The notes under the pieces are model-generated. The model was given only the letters and a program-made list of their open reading frames with translations, was not told the origin of the DNA and ran no database searches. A stretch of DNA of 15,588 nt from Betaproteobacteria bacterium (GTDB lineage: Bacteria > Pseudomonadota > Gammaproteobacteria > Burkholderiales > Rhodocyclaceae), in contig JAIFNM010000038.1 of NCBI GenBank assembly GCA_020047725.1, positions 1-15,588 on the forward strand, given 5' to 3'. This document shows positions 8,036-14,882 of the stretch, in pieces (position 1 is the first letter of the stretch; every line of letters starts with the position of its first letter). A program made the position numbers and the translations under genes.

Positions 8036-8137
8036 CGCATTAATTGCCGGTCAGCGCACACGCGCAGCTGCATCCTTTTCGACCTTCATTCGTCTACCCG
8101 TTCAAGAACATCCTGAACAAGCGAATGGAGTTGTCCC

Positions 8138-9187
8138 GTGTCCGCACAATCTCAAGTAACGATTTCCCCCGTCCTCACCCGCTGGCTGGTGGGTATCCCG
8201 GTCGCGATAGCCCTCTGGGTTCTTGCCTATGGCTATCTGATGGAGTTTGCCAACGCCGTTATTGCCGCGCTGCAACTGAGTCGTGAAACACAATTTGGCG
8301 AGGCGGTGCACTTCTTCTTTTACGATACGCCGAAGGTTTTATTGCTCCTGGCTGGCATCGTCTTCGTCATGGGCATCGTGCAGACCTTCTTTGCCCCGGA
8401 ACGCACACGCGCCTTGCTTTCCGGCCGGCGTGTCGGCGTCGGCAATGTGCTGGCGGCCACGCTTGGCATCGTCACACCCTTCTGTTCCTGTTCCGCCGTG
8501 CCCTTGTTCATTGGCTTTCTTTCGGCCGGCGTGCCGCTGGGCGTTACCTTCTCCTTCCTGATTTCCGCGCCAATGGTCAATGAAGTGGCGCTGGTATTGC
8601 TCTTCGGCATGTTCGGCTGGAAGGTGGCGGCGCTGTATCTGATGATGGGGCTGCTGGTCGCCATCGTGGCCGGCTTCGTCATCGGCAAGCTCAAAATGGA
8701 GCGCTTTCTTGAAGACTGGGTGCAGAAAATTCAGGCCGGACAGGTCAGTCCGCATGTCGGCGAAGCGATGACCTGGGTCGAACGATTCGAAGCCGGTCGC
8801 GATCACGTCAGGCAGATCGTCGGCAAGGTGTGGCCATACATCCTGCTTGGCATCGGTCTGGGCGCGGCGATTCACGGCTATGTGCCGGAAGATTTCATGG
8901 CCTCCTTCATGGGCAAGGACGTGTGGTGGGCCGTACCCGCTGCCGTGCTGCTCGGCGTACCGATGTACACCAACGCGGCCGGCATCATCCCCATTGTCGA
9001 GGCGCTGATCGGCAAAGGCGCGGCGCTCGGTACCGTGCTCGCCTTCATGATGGCCGTTATCGCATTGTCGGCGCCGGAAATGATCATTCTGCGCAAGGCG
9101 CTCAAACCGACGCTGATTGCCACCTTCGCAGGTGTTGTTGCCACCGGCATTCTGCTGGTCGGCTATGTGTTCAATTTTTTGCTCTGA
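8138..9187 (+). CDS. ArsP/DUF318-type permease with CSC motif
   Basis: The predicted product is 349 aa with about eight hydrophobic helices. It belongs to the ArsP_1/DUF318 (UPF0718) permease family, whose studied members export organoarsenicals (ArsP) or have been linked to metal efflux. The start is GTG 8138, with GGAG at 8127-8130. The diagnostic segment is TPFCSCSAVPLF with Cys116 and Cys118, followed by GVPLGVTFSFLISAPMVNE. The second half repeats the pattern with GVPMYTNAAGIIP and ALSAPEMIILRK, suggesting the internal duplication seen in the family. A cytoplasmic loop of about 45 residues (184-228) joins the halves. A small thioredoxin-like gene follows 20 bases downstream, an association I recall from other genomes. 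No ArsR-type repressor or ars gene is present, so the substrate (arsenical, copper, zinc or other thiophile) is undetermined. Confidence 0.88.
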   Translation: MSAQSQVTISPVLTRWLVGIPVAIALWVLAYGYLMEFANAVIAALQLSRETQFGEAVHFFFYDTPKVLLLLAGIVFVMGIVQTFFAPERTRALLSGRRVGVGNVLAATLGIVTPFCSCSAVPLFIGFLSAGVPLGVTFSFLISAPMVNEVALVLLFGMFGWKVAALYLMMGLLVAIVAGFVIGKLKMERFLEDWVQKIQAGQVSPHVGEAMTWVERFEAGRDHVRQIVGKVWPYILLGIGLGAAIHGYVPEDFMASFMGKDVWWAVPAAVLLGVPMYTNAAGIIPIVEALIGKGAALGTVLAFMMAVIALSAPEMIILRKALKPTLIATFAGVVATGILLVGYVFNFLL

Positions 9188-9207
9188 TTTTTTAAAGGGA
9201 AATTGTT

Positions 9208-9438
9208 ATGAAAAACGTGAAAGTTCTCGGCACAGGCTGTGCCAATTGCAAAAACACTCTGGCGCTGGTTGAAGCCGTGTCGCGTGAAAAGGGTGTGCAG
9301 ATCGCACTCGAGAAAGTCGAGGATCTGCCGTCGATCATGGGTTACGGCGTGATGTCCACGCCGGGCGTCGTGATCGATGGTGTCGTGGTGCACGCCGGTG
9401 GCGTGCCGGCGAGAAGCAAGGTTGAAAGCTGGTTCTGA
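9208..9438 (+). CDS. Small thioredoxin-like protein (MTH895/TM0996 type)
   Basis: The predicted product is 76 aa, the normal size for the minimal thioredoxin-fold proteins of the MTH895 family. Residues KVLGTGCANCKNT carry the redox pair Cys11-X-X-Cys14, and STPGVVIDG contains the cis-proline (Pro52). There is no signal peptide, so it acts in the cytoplasm. AAAGGGA at 9194-9200 precedes ATG 9208. It starts 20 bases after the permease stop and is almost certainly cotranscribed. Inference: it reduces, or hands a thiol-bound metal(loid) to, the cytoplasmic side of the permease with its CSC motif. The family is reported to be a poor substrate for ordinary thioredoxin reductase, so the physiological reductant is unknown. 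Confidence 0.88.
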   Translation: MKNVKVLGTGCANCKNTLALVEAVSREKGVQIALEKVEDLPSIMGYGVMSTPGVVIDGVVVHAGGVPARSKVESWF

Positions 9439-9451
9439 GCGGACAGCTGGT

Positions 9452-9479
9452 GCCACTCCGACCAGTTCAGACGAGTGGC
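9452..9479. terminator. Hairpin between convergent genes, possible bidirectional terminator
   Basis: GCCACTC (9452-9458) and GAGTGGC (9473-9479) are perfect arms around a 14-base loop in the 67-bp gap between the thioredoxin-like gene and the convergent response regulator. The position suits a shared transcript end, but there is no T-run on either side. Confidence 0.4.
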
Positions 9480-9505
9480 GGAAGTGTCGCGTTGGCAAGT
9501 CACGA

Positions 9506-10861
9506 TCAGGGCGTGGAAGTGCGGTCGTCGGTATCCTGAACGCCTAGCTTTTTCATCTTTTGCCAAAGATTCTTGCGGCTGATTTTCAGGCTCGCGGCCG
9601 TATCGCCGATGCGGCCGTTATTGGCACGCAAGGCTTCTTCGATGTATTTCTTCTCGCAGCTTTGCAGATAATCGTTGAGTGAGTTGGCTGATTGCAGTTG
9701 CTCGGCGGGTGGAAGCGAATAGGTGCTGCCAAACAGCATCTCGGTGGTAATTACGGCGTCGCGCGAGAGGATGCAGGCGCGCTCAAGGCAGTGCTTGAGC
9801 TCGCGAATATTCCCCGGCCACGGATAATCGAGCAGGGCTTTTTCTGCCGCACGATGCAGTGTGCGCTGATCCGCGTTTTCACTAGCCCAGGTGCCGAGCA
9901 GGCGTTGGGTTAGCCACAGGACGTCGTCCTTGCGCTCGCGCAGCGGCGGGATGTGCAGATGAATGACATGAATCCGGTAGTAAAGATCCTCCCGGAAACG
10001 GCCGGCCTCGACCATTTGCTTGAGATCCTGATGCGTTGCGCAGACCAGCCGGATGGAGACCGGAACGGTCGTCTCGGAACCGACGCGGACGATGCTGCGT
10101 TGCTGGATCGCGCGTAGCAGTTTGACCTGCATCACCGGCGACATTTCGCCGATCTCGTCGAGAAAAAGCGTGCCGCCGTCGGCTTGTTCGAAAACGCCTT
10201 TCTTGTCGCGGATCGCGCCGGTGAAGGCACCCTTCACGTAACCGAACAGTTCGGCTTCGAGCAGGGATTCCGTGAGCGCGCCGCAATTGACGGCAACAAA
10301 AGGCTTGTTATTGCTCGTGTCGCTCAAGCGGTGCAACGCGTGCGCAACTTCCTCCTTGCCCACACCCGATTCGCCGGTGATCAGCACTGACCCTTTGTTG
10401 TCGGCGAGTCGCGGCAGCATGGCCTCGATCGAGCGCATGACGCTGGAGATGCCCAGCGTATGTTCGCCGGTCGATGGCGGCCTTGAGCGGGAACACAGAT
10501 CGCGTACCGTTTGCAGCAGGGCGTGAATATCGAGCGGCTTGGTCAGGTAGTCGTGGGCACCCAGCTTGAGCAGACGCACCGCGCGGTCGACGGCAGCGTA
10601 ACCGGTGATGAAGACAAATGGCGGCAGCGTCGTTTCACCCGCCTTCAGCTGAACGAACAAGTCTTCACCGTTAATGTCGGGTAACTGGATATCGCAGATC
10701 ACCACGTCGTATGGCTTGCGTCCAATCGCCTGCAGTGCTGCACGGCCGGTTTTGTGCCAGTCGCAGGCAAAGCCTTCGATGGTGAAGCGGTCAAGTAGCG
10801 CCTCACCCATGATGGCGTCGTCTTCGACCAGGCAGATGCGATAAGGCGATGGCGAGTTCAC
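9506..10861 (-). CDS. NtrC-type sigma-54-dependent response regulator
   Basis: The predicted product is 451 aa. The start is GTG 10861, overlapping the kinase stop as GTGA; a longer frame runs back into the kinase gene and is not used. Residues 8-122 are a receiver with Glu13/Asp14/Asp15, phospho-acceptor Asp57, Thr86 and Lys108. The AAA+ domain has Walker A GESGVGKE at 163-170, the sigma-54-contacting GAFTGA loop at 210-215 and Walker B LFLDE at 231-235, with FREDLYYRI and PLRER further on. A Fis-type helix-turn-helix lies at about 400-445 (IEEALRANNGRIGDTAASL, SRKNLWQKMKKLG). It should open sigma-54 promoters after phosphorylation by the kinase encoded just upstream. The obvious target is the -24/-12 promoter at 13829-13843 of the divergent cytochrome operon. 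All motifs needed for activity are present. Confidence 0.93.
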   Translation of the reverse strand: MNSPSPYRICLVEDDAIMGEALLDRFTIEGFACDWHKTGRAALQAIGRKPYDVVICDIQLPDINGEDLFVQLKAGETTLPPFVFITGYAAVDRAVRLLKLGAHDYLTKPLDIHALLQTVRDLCSRSRPPSTGEHTLGISSVMRSIEAMLPRLADNKGSVLITGESGVGKEEVAHALHRLSDTSNNKPFVAVNCGALTESLLEAELFGYVKGAFTGAIRDKKGVFEQADGGTLFLDEIGEMSPVMQVKLLRAIQQRSIVRVGSETTVPVSIRLVCATHQDLKQMVEAGRFREDLYYRIHVIHLHIPPLRERKDDVLWLTQRLLGTWASENADQRTLHRAAEKALLDYPWPGNIRELKHCLERACILSRDAVITTEMLFGSTYSLPPAEQLQSANSLNDYLQSCEKKYIEEALRANNGRIGDTAASLKISRKNLWQKMKKLGVQDTDDRTSTP

Positions 10862-12306
10862 GTGACGACCTCCGCCGGAATATCCACAGTGAAATGCATT
10901 TGCTCGCCTTCTTTTGATGCGGCGATTTTGCCGCCGAGTTGATTCACGATCTGGTAGGTGACCCACAGGCCGAGCCCGTGCCCGCCATGGCTCAGGGTAA
11001 AGAACGGTTCGAACAAATGGGCGATCTGCTCGGCCTCGGGAAGTTTGCCGCCGTTCGTTACCCGAAGGTGCAGGAAGCCTCCACGGATTTCGATCGTACA
11101 AGTAACGCGCCCCTCCTGCAGCGATGCTTCCACGGCGTTAAGCAGGAGATTGATCAGGATCTGGCGTATCAGGGTTGCCGGCAGGCGAACATCGGCGACA
11201 AGGGTGTTGTTCATGTCGACCTGCACGGCTTTCTTGTGCGCTTGCGGCATGACCAGCGTCATGACGTCGTCGATATCCTGCACCCCCAGGTTGCGACTCT
11301 TCAGGCGTGCCTCAACCAGCAAGGCGCCCACTGTATCCTTGATCTGCAATAGACCGCGCTCGATCAGATCAATGGTCTTTTTCGTCTGCGGATCGAGTTC
11401 GGCATGGTATTTCAGGGTGTCAATTGCAGTCAGCATGCCGCCCAACGGGTTGTTGATCTCGTGAGCCATGCTCGCCGCCAGTTGCCCCAGCGCCGCCAGA
11501 CGCTCGGACTGGACGATCTGCTTTTCCATCTCCTCCTTTGTTCTCAGTTCGACCAGCATCTGGTTATAGACGGTGAACAGGCGGCCCAGTTCGTCGCCGT
11601 AGTTATAGAGCCCGGGGTCGATATTGGCCGGCAAACGCTTGCCGATCTCGCCCATGCGCTCCGTCAGTTGAGTCAGTGGCAGCGCCATGCGCCGTCCCCA
11701 GTACCAGTTGACGGGAAGCAGAAGGGCCAGCACCAGCAGGCCGGCAAGCAGGCCATACCAGGCTATTGCGTAAAAACGTGGCAGGAAAAAATTCTTGTCG
11801 ACGACAATGATCAGGGTGCCGAAACGCACCTGGTCATCGACAATCGGCGTCAGCACATAAAGATAGTCCGAGGCGGGCAGGTCGACGGTCCGGGTGTCGT
11901 TTTTCCCCGATTCGGGAATTCGGTCGGCCAGCAGGCCGTAGTCCGGCCCGAGGCTGCGCAGCGGAGCAAGGACCGGCGCTGTTCTGGGGTGGGATGAGAC
12001 AAATACGTTCAACGCGTTGTCGACCAGTAGCAGGGTTTCGGCCTTGACCGCGCCAGTGTCCGGTGCCTGGCGAGTCGGCGCTCTTAGCGTTTCGAAGGCG
12101 TGCCAGATATCCTCATGCAGCATTTCCTGAAGCAGGCTGGGCGCGAGCGCGCGACCGAGGATTTCCGTGTTGACCCGCAGGTCGTCCTTGAGCGCCGCAT
12201 AGGCGGCGACCATCAGTGTTGCCGATACACCGAGAGCGGTCACGACTATCAGCAGCCCTCCCAGTAGTGGGAGCTTTACACGAAAACTGAGATCAAACAG
12301 CTTCAT
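10858..12306 (-). CDS. Membrane sensor histidine kinase of the three-gene system
   Basis: The predicted product is 482 aa. Two membrane helices (about 13-36 and 181-201) frame a 145-residue periplasmic domain, probably Cache-like. HAMP (about 203-258) and a coiled segment lead to the HisKA domain with His282 in SMAHEINNPLGG, the wording of NtrB/ZraS-like kinases that partner sigma-54 regulators. The ATPase domain has N-box Asn390 (LINLLLNAVEAS) and G2 box GGHGLGL at 441-447. The G1 box reads VTNGGKLPEA, with Asn418 where Asp is usual. It overlaps the PhnD-like gene by ATGA and the regulator by GTGA, so the three proteins should be made in step. Inference: the periplasmic domain contacts the ligand-loaded PhnD-like protein, and the kinase phosphorylates Asp57 of the regulator. 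Confidence 0.92.
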   Translation of the reverse strand: MKLFDLSFRVKLPLLGGLLIVVTALGVSATLMVAAYAALKDDLRVNTEILGRALAPSLLQEMLHEDIWHAFETLRAPTRQAPDTGAVKAETLLLVDNALNVFVSSHPRTAPVLAPLRSLGPDYGLLADRIPESGKNDTRTVDLPASDYLYVLTPIVDDQVRFGTLIIVVDKNFFLPRFYAIAWYGLLAGLLVLALLLPVNWYWGRRMALPLTQLTERMGEIGKRLPANIDPGLYNYGDELGRLFTVYNQMLVELRTKEEMEKQIVQSERLAALGQLAASMAHEINNPLGGMLTAIDTLKYHAELDPQTKKTIDLIERGLLQIKDTVGALLVEARLKSRNLGVQDIDDVMTLVMPQAHKKAVQVDMNNTLVADVRLPATLIRQILINLLLNAVEASLQEGRVTCTIEIRGGFLHLRVTNGGKLPEAEQIAHLFEPFFTLSHGGHGLGLWVTYQIVNQLGGKIAASKEGEQMHFTVDIPAEVVT

Positions 12307-13214
12307 GGTTTCTCGAACGAACGCTGCAGTTTGGCAACTTTGTCGTACAGCTTGGTATCGCCCGGAATGAAGCCGTCAACATTGAGCCGTTTGAGCAGTG
12401 CGATGCCGTCCTGGTCCCTGGACATGTCAATCAGTACGCTGCGCATCGTCGTGATGTCCTGTTTGCTGACGGAGGCGTTTACCACGATAGGCGGGAAGCC
12501 GTATTCCTCCGATTTGGCGACAATTCGCGTCTTGTTCGTCAACTCCGGGTGGATGACTGAAAGCGTTTCCCAGACAAAACTATCAATCGATCCGCCATCG
12601 GCCAGCCCTTCGGTGACTGCGACAATGACTTTTCGATGAGACCAGGTGAAGAAGGTCTTCCGGAAAAACCTGTTTTCGTCCTTTCCGGATTGACGCAGAA
12701 ATGATCGGGGAACCAGATAGCCCGTGTTCGAGTACGAATCCGCGTAGGCAAAAACCTTGCCCTCAAGACTGAGTAGCGATGTGGTTTGCTTGTCGGTGGC
12801 CGGCACGATGAAATAGGCACAGTAATACGGCCGGCCGCGATACAAGGGTGTTGCCAGCAAACTCGCGTAGTGCCGTCGATTCAGATAGACATAGGGCAGG
12901 GTGGACACCCAGGCGAAATCGAGCTTCTTCTGCGAAATCAGGTCGATGGTCTCGCGGTAACTGTCGCGCGAAACGAACTCCACCTTGCGCTGCAGTTTGC
13001 GCTCAAGGTAAATCCGCCAATCGTCCAGCACGCCGTATTGATCATGAACGATGGCCGGCGTGACGCCAAACCGGATGGGCGGGCCCGCGTGTTCAGTGCT
13101 GCTCGCCCAGCCCGGGAGAAGGATCAGCAGTACACCACACAGCGCCGCATGGAACGCGCGTTGCCAGCGGGACTGGCGGGGAATGTTACTGGACGGTAAC
13201 CACATTCCACTCAT
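12303..13214 (-). CDS. PhnD-like periplasmic binding protein, likely sensor subunit
   Basis: The predicted product is 303 aa. The start at 13214 is chosen because AAGGA (13224-13220) lies five bases upstream; the open frame extends to 13316 but without support. A signal peptide (hydrophobic about 20-36, cleavage near WAS-ST) sends it to the periplasm. There is no proper lipobox. PIRFGVTPAIVHDQYGVLDDW, the KKLDFAWVSTLPYVYLNR segment, the SLEGKVFAYADSYSNTGYLVPRSFL segment and GLADGGSIDSFVWE follow the order seen in the PhnD/transferrin-like fold of phosphonate and phosphite binding proteins. No phnC- or phnE-like transporter gene is present. It instead heads a kinase/regulator operon with a 4-bp overlap. 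The same fold forms the sensor half of TtrS, the tetrathionate sensor, which supports a sensing role. The ligand is unknown; an anion is plausible. Confidence 0.88.
   Translation of the reverse strand: MSGMWLPSSNIPRQSRWQRAFHAALCGVLLILLPGWASSTEHAGPPIRFGVTPAIVHDQYGVLDDWRIYLERKLQRKVEFVSRDSYRETIDLISQKKLDFAWVSTLPYVYLNRRHYASLLATPLYRGRPYYCAYFIVPATDKQTTSLLSLEGKVFAYADSYSNTGYLVPRSFLRQSGKDENRFFRKTFFTWSHRKVIVAVTEGLADGGSIDSFVWETLSVIHPELTNKTRIVAKSEEYGFPPIVVNASVSKQDITTMRSVLIDMSRDQDGIALLKRLNVDGFIPGDTKLYDKVAKLQRSFEKP
13185..13200. promoter_or_regulatory. Operator-like palindrome GTTACT-N4-GGTAAC inside the start of the PhnD-like gene
   Basis: GTTACTGGACGGTAAC matches the perfect site at 13574-13589 except for one arm base and the spacer. 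It lies 14-29 bases inside the coding sequence. Its centre is 41 bp (about four helical turns) from the next site at 13226-13241. Confidence 0.5.
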
Positions 13215-13225
13215 TTTTGTCCTTT

Positions 13226-13241
13226 GTGGCCAAACGGTAAC
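13226..13241. promoter_or_regulatory. Degenerate operator-like site GTGGCC-N4-GGTAAC
   Basis: The right half GGTAAC is perfect; the left half differs from GTTACC at two of six bases. It lies just upstream of the ribosome binding site of the PhnD-like gene, in phase with the site at 13185-13200. A bound regulator here could control its own operon. Confidence 0.4.
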
Positions 13242-13568
13242 AATCACCGGTGCTTCTTGCTGGATCGAAAACAGCTTGGCCCACGTCTTGTCTTGTTGAA
13301 AGCCCGAACTAGCCATTTCCTCGGGTTATTTTGTGCTTACGCTGCACGGCGTCAGGCTCAACAATCCATCTCTGTGCGTCAGTGCGCAATTTTCGTGCCC
13401 TTTCAGTTGCATCGATTTGTAGCCAGTTTTCACAAAACACAGGGAGTGCATCCCAACTCCGACTTCCGCTGTACCACGGTTGTTCAGGCTGTCGCCGCGC
13501 ATTTCATCCGACGTGGCGAAAAATCGATTGTCTTAACGATAAGTCTACATAGTGGAAGCAGGCAAGTC

Positions 13569-13594
13569 TTTTTGTTACCTATCGGTAACAAAAA
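13569..13594. promoter_or_regulatory. 26-bp perfect palindrome, candidate enhancer site (GTTACC-N4-GGTAAC core)
   Basis: Two 11-base arms, TTTTTGTTACC and GGTAACAAAAA, are exact complements around TATC. The core (13574-13589) recurs at 13185-13200 with one arm mismatch and at 13226-13241 as a half-site. It ends 234 bp before the -24 element of the cytochrome promoter, a normal distance for NtrC-type upstream activating sequences. The Fis-type regulator at 9506-10861 is the likely binder (inference). Confidence 0.6.
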
Positions 13595-13659
13595 TTCATT
13601 GAGCAGGATTGGTGCCTTGAGGTTGTGAGGTTTTCAGGCGTTGTTTACCCCATCCGAGG

Positions 13660-13682
13660 CGAAACCAGCGGCCTGGTTTTCG
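13660..13682. other. Hairpin in the divergent region
   Basis: CGAAACCAG (13660-13668) pairs with CTGGTTTTCG (13673-13682), with one bulged base and a four-base loop. A short T-run (CATTTTA) follows. It might end transcripts coming from the left or be incidental. Confidence 0.3.
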
Positions 13683-13828
13683 GCATTTTACCTTCATGTC
13701 AGATTTCACTCCATTGATTTCCTTGGAGAATTCGACACTTCCGGAAAATTCCGCACTATTCAACTGACAAAACACCGCCGTATTCAGAAGGACTCTGTGC
13801 TTCATCTACTGAGACGACTGGCCTTGGT

Positions 13829-13843
13829 GGCATGTTAATTGCG
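13829..13843 (+). promoter_or_regulatory. Sigma-54 (-24/-12) promoter of the cytochrome operon
   Basis: TGGCATGTTAATTGC matches the consensus TGGCACGN4TTGC at every fixed base except the sixth (T for C), with exact GG-N10-GC spacing. Transcription should start about 12 bases downstream, near 13855, giving a leader of about 30 bases before ATG 13884 and its GGGAG ribosome binding site. The divergent operon encodes a GAFTGA-bearing sigma-54 activator. The promoter overlaps the in-frame ATG 13839, which argues against that start. Confidence 0.8.
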
Positions 13844-13883
13844 CAACGGATGCAGGGTTTGGAAATCCGGAACGGGAGATGTA

Positions 13884-14882
13884 ATGCGGTTGTATATCCG
13901 ACCATTTTTTATCGCTGCCACGCTGCTGTTCATCGCCGCCATGGCCGTGCCGGTTCACGCCCAGGAGAAAACCAGTGCGCTGATGACGCCGGAGCTGCTT
14001 GAGAAGGTCCGCAAATCCAACAACGAGTGCTTCGCCTGCCACACTGAAGAGGGCGTGAAGAGCCCGCCGAAGACGGACGCAGACATGGATCTCGTGAAGC
14101 TGCGTACGCTGGTTCACGACCCGAAGATTTTTAACGGCTCCAATCATGGCCTTATGGAGTGCAAGCAGTGCCACGGGACCGGCTACAGCGCATTCCCGCA
14201 TGACGCTGACGCCAAGAAGAACCTGAGCGCCTGCGATGAGTGTCATGCGGTCAAGGTGATGCGCATCGAGCAGCAGTTCGATGCCTCCGTTCACGCCAGG
14301 AACCTGAAAGACAAGTTCACCTGCACGACTTGCCACAGCCCGCACATCGACCTGATCGCTTCAAAACTGATTGATCCGCACAAGATCGTGGCGCAAGACA
14401 ATCGCCATTGTCTGAACTGCCATGATTCCGATTTAACCTTCGCCAAGTTCGCGCCAGACGACGAGAAGACTTCGCTCAAGAAGACGCGGCCGGATATCGA
14501 CACGATTCACGAGTGGTTGCCGAATACTCGCCTGCACTGGCAGGCCGTGCGCTGCGTCGAATGTCACACGCCGCCGACCAAGACGCTGTCGCACGAAATT
14601 GTGGACAAGGAAAAAGCCGAGAGGAAATGCCTGAGTTGCCACAGCGCCAACAGTTCGTTGAAGACCCGGCTGTATCGTCATCTGGTCAAGGAAGAGCAGG
14701 AGAAACTGGGCTTTGCCAACAGCGTGATTCTCTCCAACTCCTACGTTCTCGGTGCAACCCGCCATCCCGTGCTCGACACGCTGCTGATGATCGCCTTCGG
14801 CGCCATGGTCCTGGGTTTGCTGGCTCATGGACTCGGGCGGATCATCTCTCGCCTCATTCGTCGGAGAAAGAACCGTGGCTAA
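13884..14882 (+). CDS. Seven-haem membrane-anchored cytochrome c
   Basis: The predicted product is 332 aa. The start at 13884 is supported by GGGAG (13874-13878); an in-frame ATG at 13839 lies inside the promoter. A signal peptide ends near VHA-QE (residue 26). Seven CXXCH haem sites are visible: Cys49-His53, 93-97, 117-121, 147-151, 176-180, 224-228 and 249-253. Additional histidines (for example 78, 88, 137, 154, 166, 209, 218, 236) could be distal ligands. One membrane helix near the C-terminus (about 298-318) with a basic tail (RLIRRRKNRG) holds it on the periplasmic face. It overlaps the cytochrome b gene by 8 bases. Inference: it takes electrons from, or passes them to, cytochrome b and a soluble partner. 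It is not NapC/NrfH-like, which have an N-terminal anchor and four haems. I do not recognise a named family. Confidence 0.9.
   Translation: MRLYIRPFFIAATLLFIAAMAVPVHAQEKTSALMTPELLEKVRKSNNECFACHTEEGVKSPPKTDADMDLVKLRTLVHDPKIFNGSNHGLMECKQCHGTGYSAFPHDADAKKNLSACDECHAVKVMRIEQQFDASVHARNLKDKFTCTTCHSPHIDLIASKLIDPHKIVAQDNRHCLNCHDSDLTFAKFAPDDEKTSLKKTRPDIDTIHEWLPNTRLHWQAVRCVECHTPPTKTLSHEIVDKEKAERKCLSCHSANSSLKTRLYRHLVKEEQEKLGFANSVILSNSYVLGATRHPVLDTLLMIAFGAMVLGLLAHGLGRIISRLIRRRKNRG

Larger units (their letters stand above)
7674..8137. other. Intergenic region between udk and the permease operon
   Basis: About 460 bases with no credible gene. It contains the udk ribosome binding site, a short tandem array (7804-7863) and a diverged copy of the interspersed repeat (8002-8035). 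Promoters for both divergent genes must lie here, but I see no clear -35/-10 or -24/-12 pair. Overlapping open frames across the array give low-complexity KGKEERGKRKE peptides and are not genes. Confidence 0.65.
13215..13883. other. Divergent regulatory region between signalling and cytochrome operons
   Basis: This 669-base gap contains no credible gene; open frames within it (for example 13224-13628 plus) lack ribosome binding sites and family resemblance. It is AT-richer than its flanks from about 13540. It holds an operator-like site at 13226-13241, a strong palindrome at 13569-13594, a hairpin at 13660-13682 and a sigma-54 promoter at 13829-13843. A possible IHF-like site, CACTCCATTGATT (13707-13719, complement strand, one mismatch to WATCAANNNNTTR), lies between palindrome and promoter. 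That would suit DNA looping but is weak evidence. No promoter for the minus-strand operon is evident. Confidence 0.6.

Noticed and set aside
8020..8056. Possible sigma-54 promoter before the permease (GGCAT...ATTGC)
   Set aside because: The GG and GC elements are 13 bases apart instead of 10, which sigma-54 does not tolerate.
7785..8116. Overlapping open frames across the GGAAAG array
   Set aside because: They are low-complexity Lys/Glu/Arg peptides produced by the tandem repeat, in several frames at once.
10862..11101. 80-codon N-terminal extension of the response regulator
   Set aside because: It lies within the kinase gene in another frame; the receiver begins right after GTG 10861, which overlaps the kinase stop as GTGA.
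13224..13628. 134-codon open frame in the divergent region
   Set aside because: It has no ribosome binding site or recognisable domain, overlaps the start of the PhnD-like gene and the palindrome at 13569-13594, and reads like unselected sequence.
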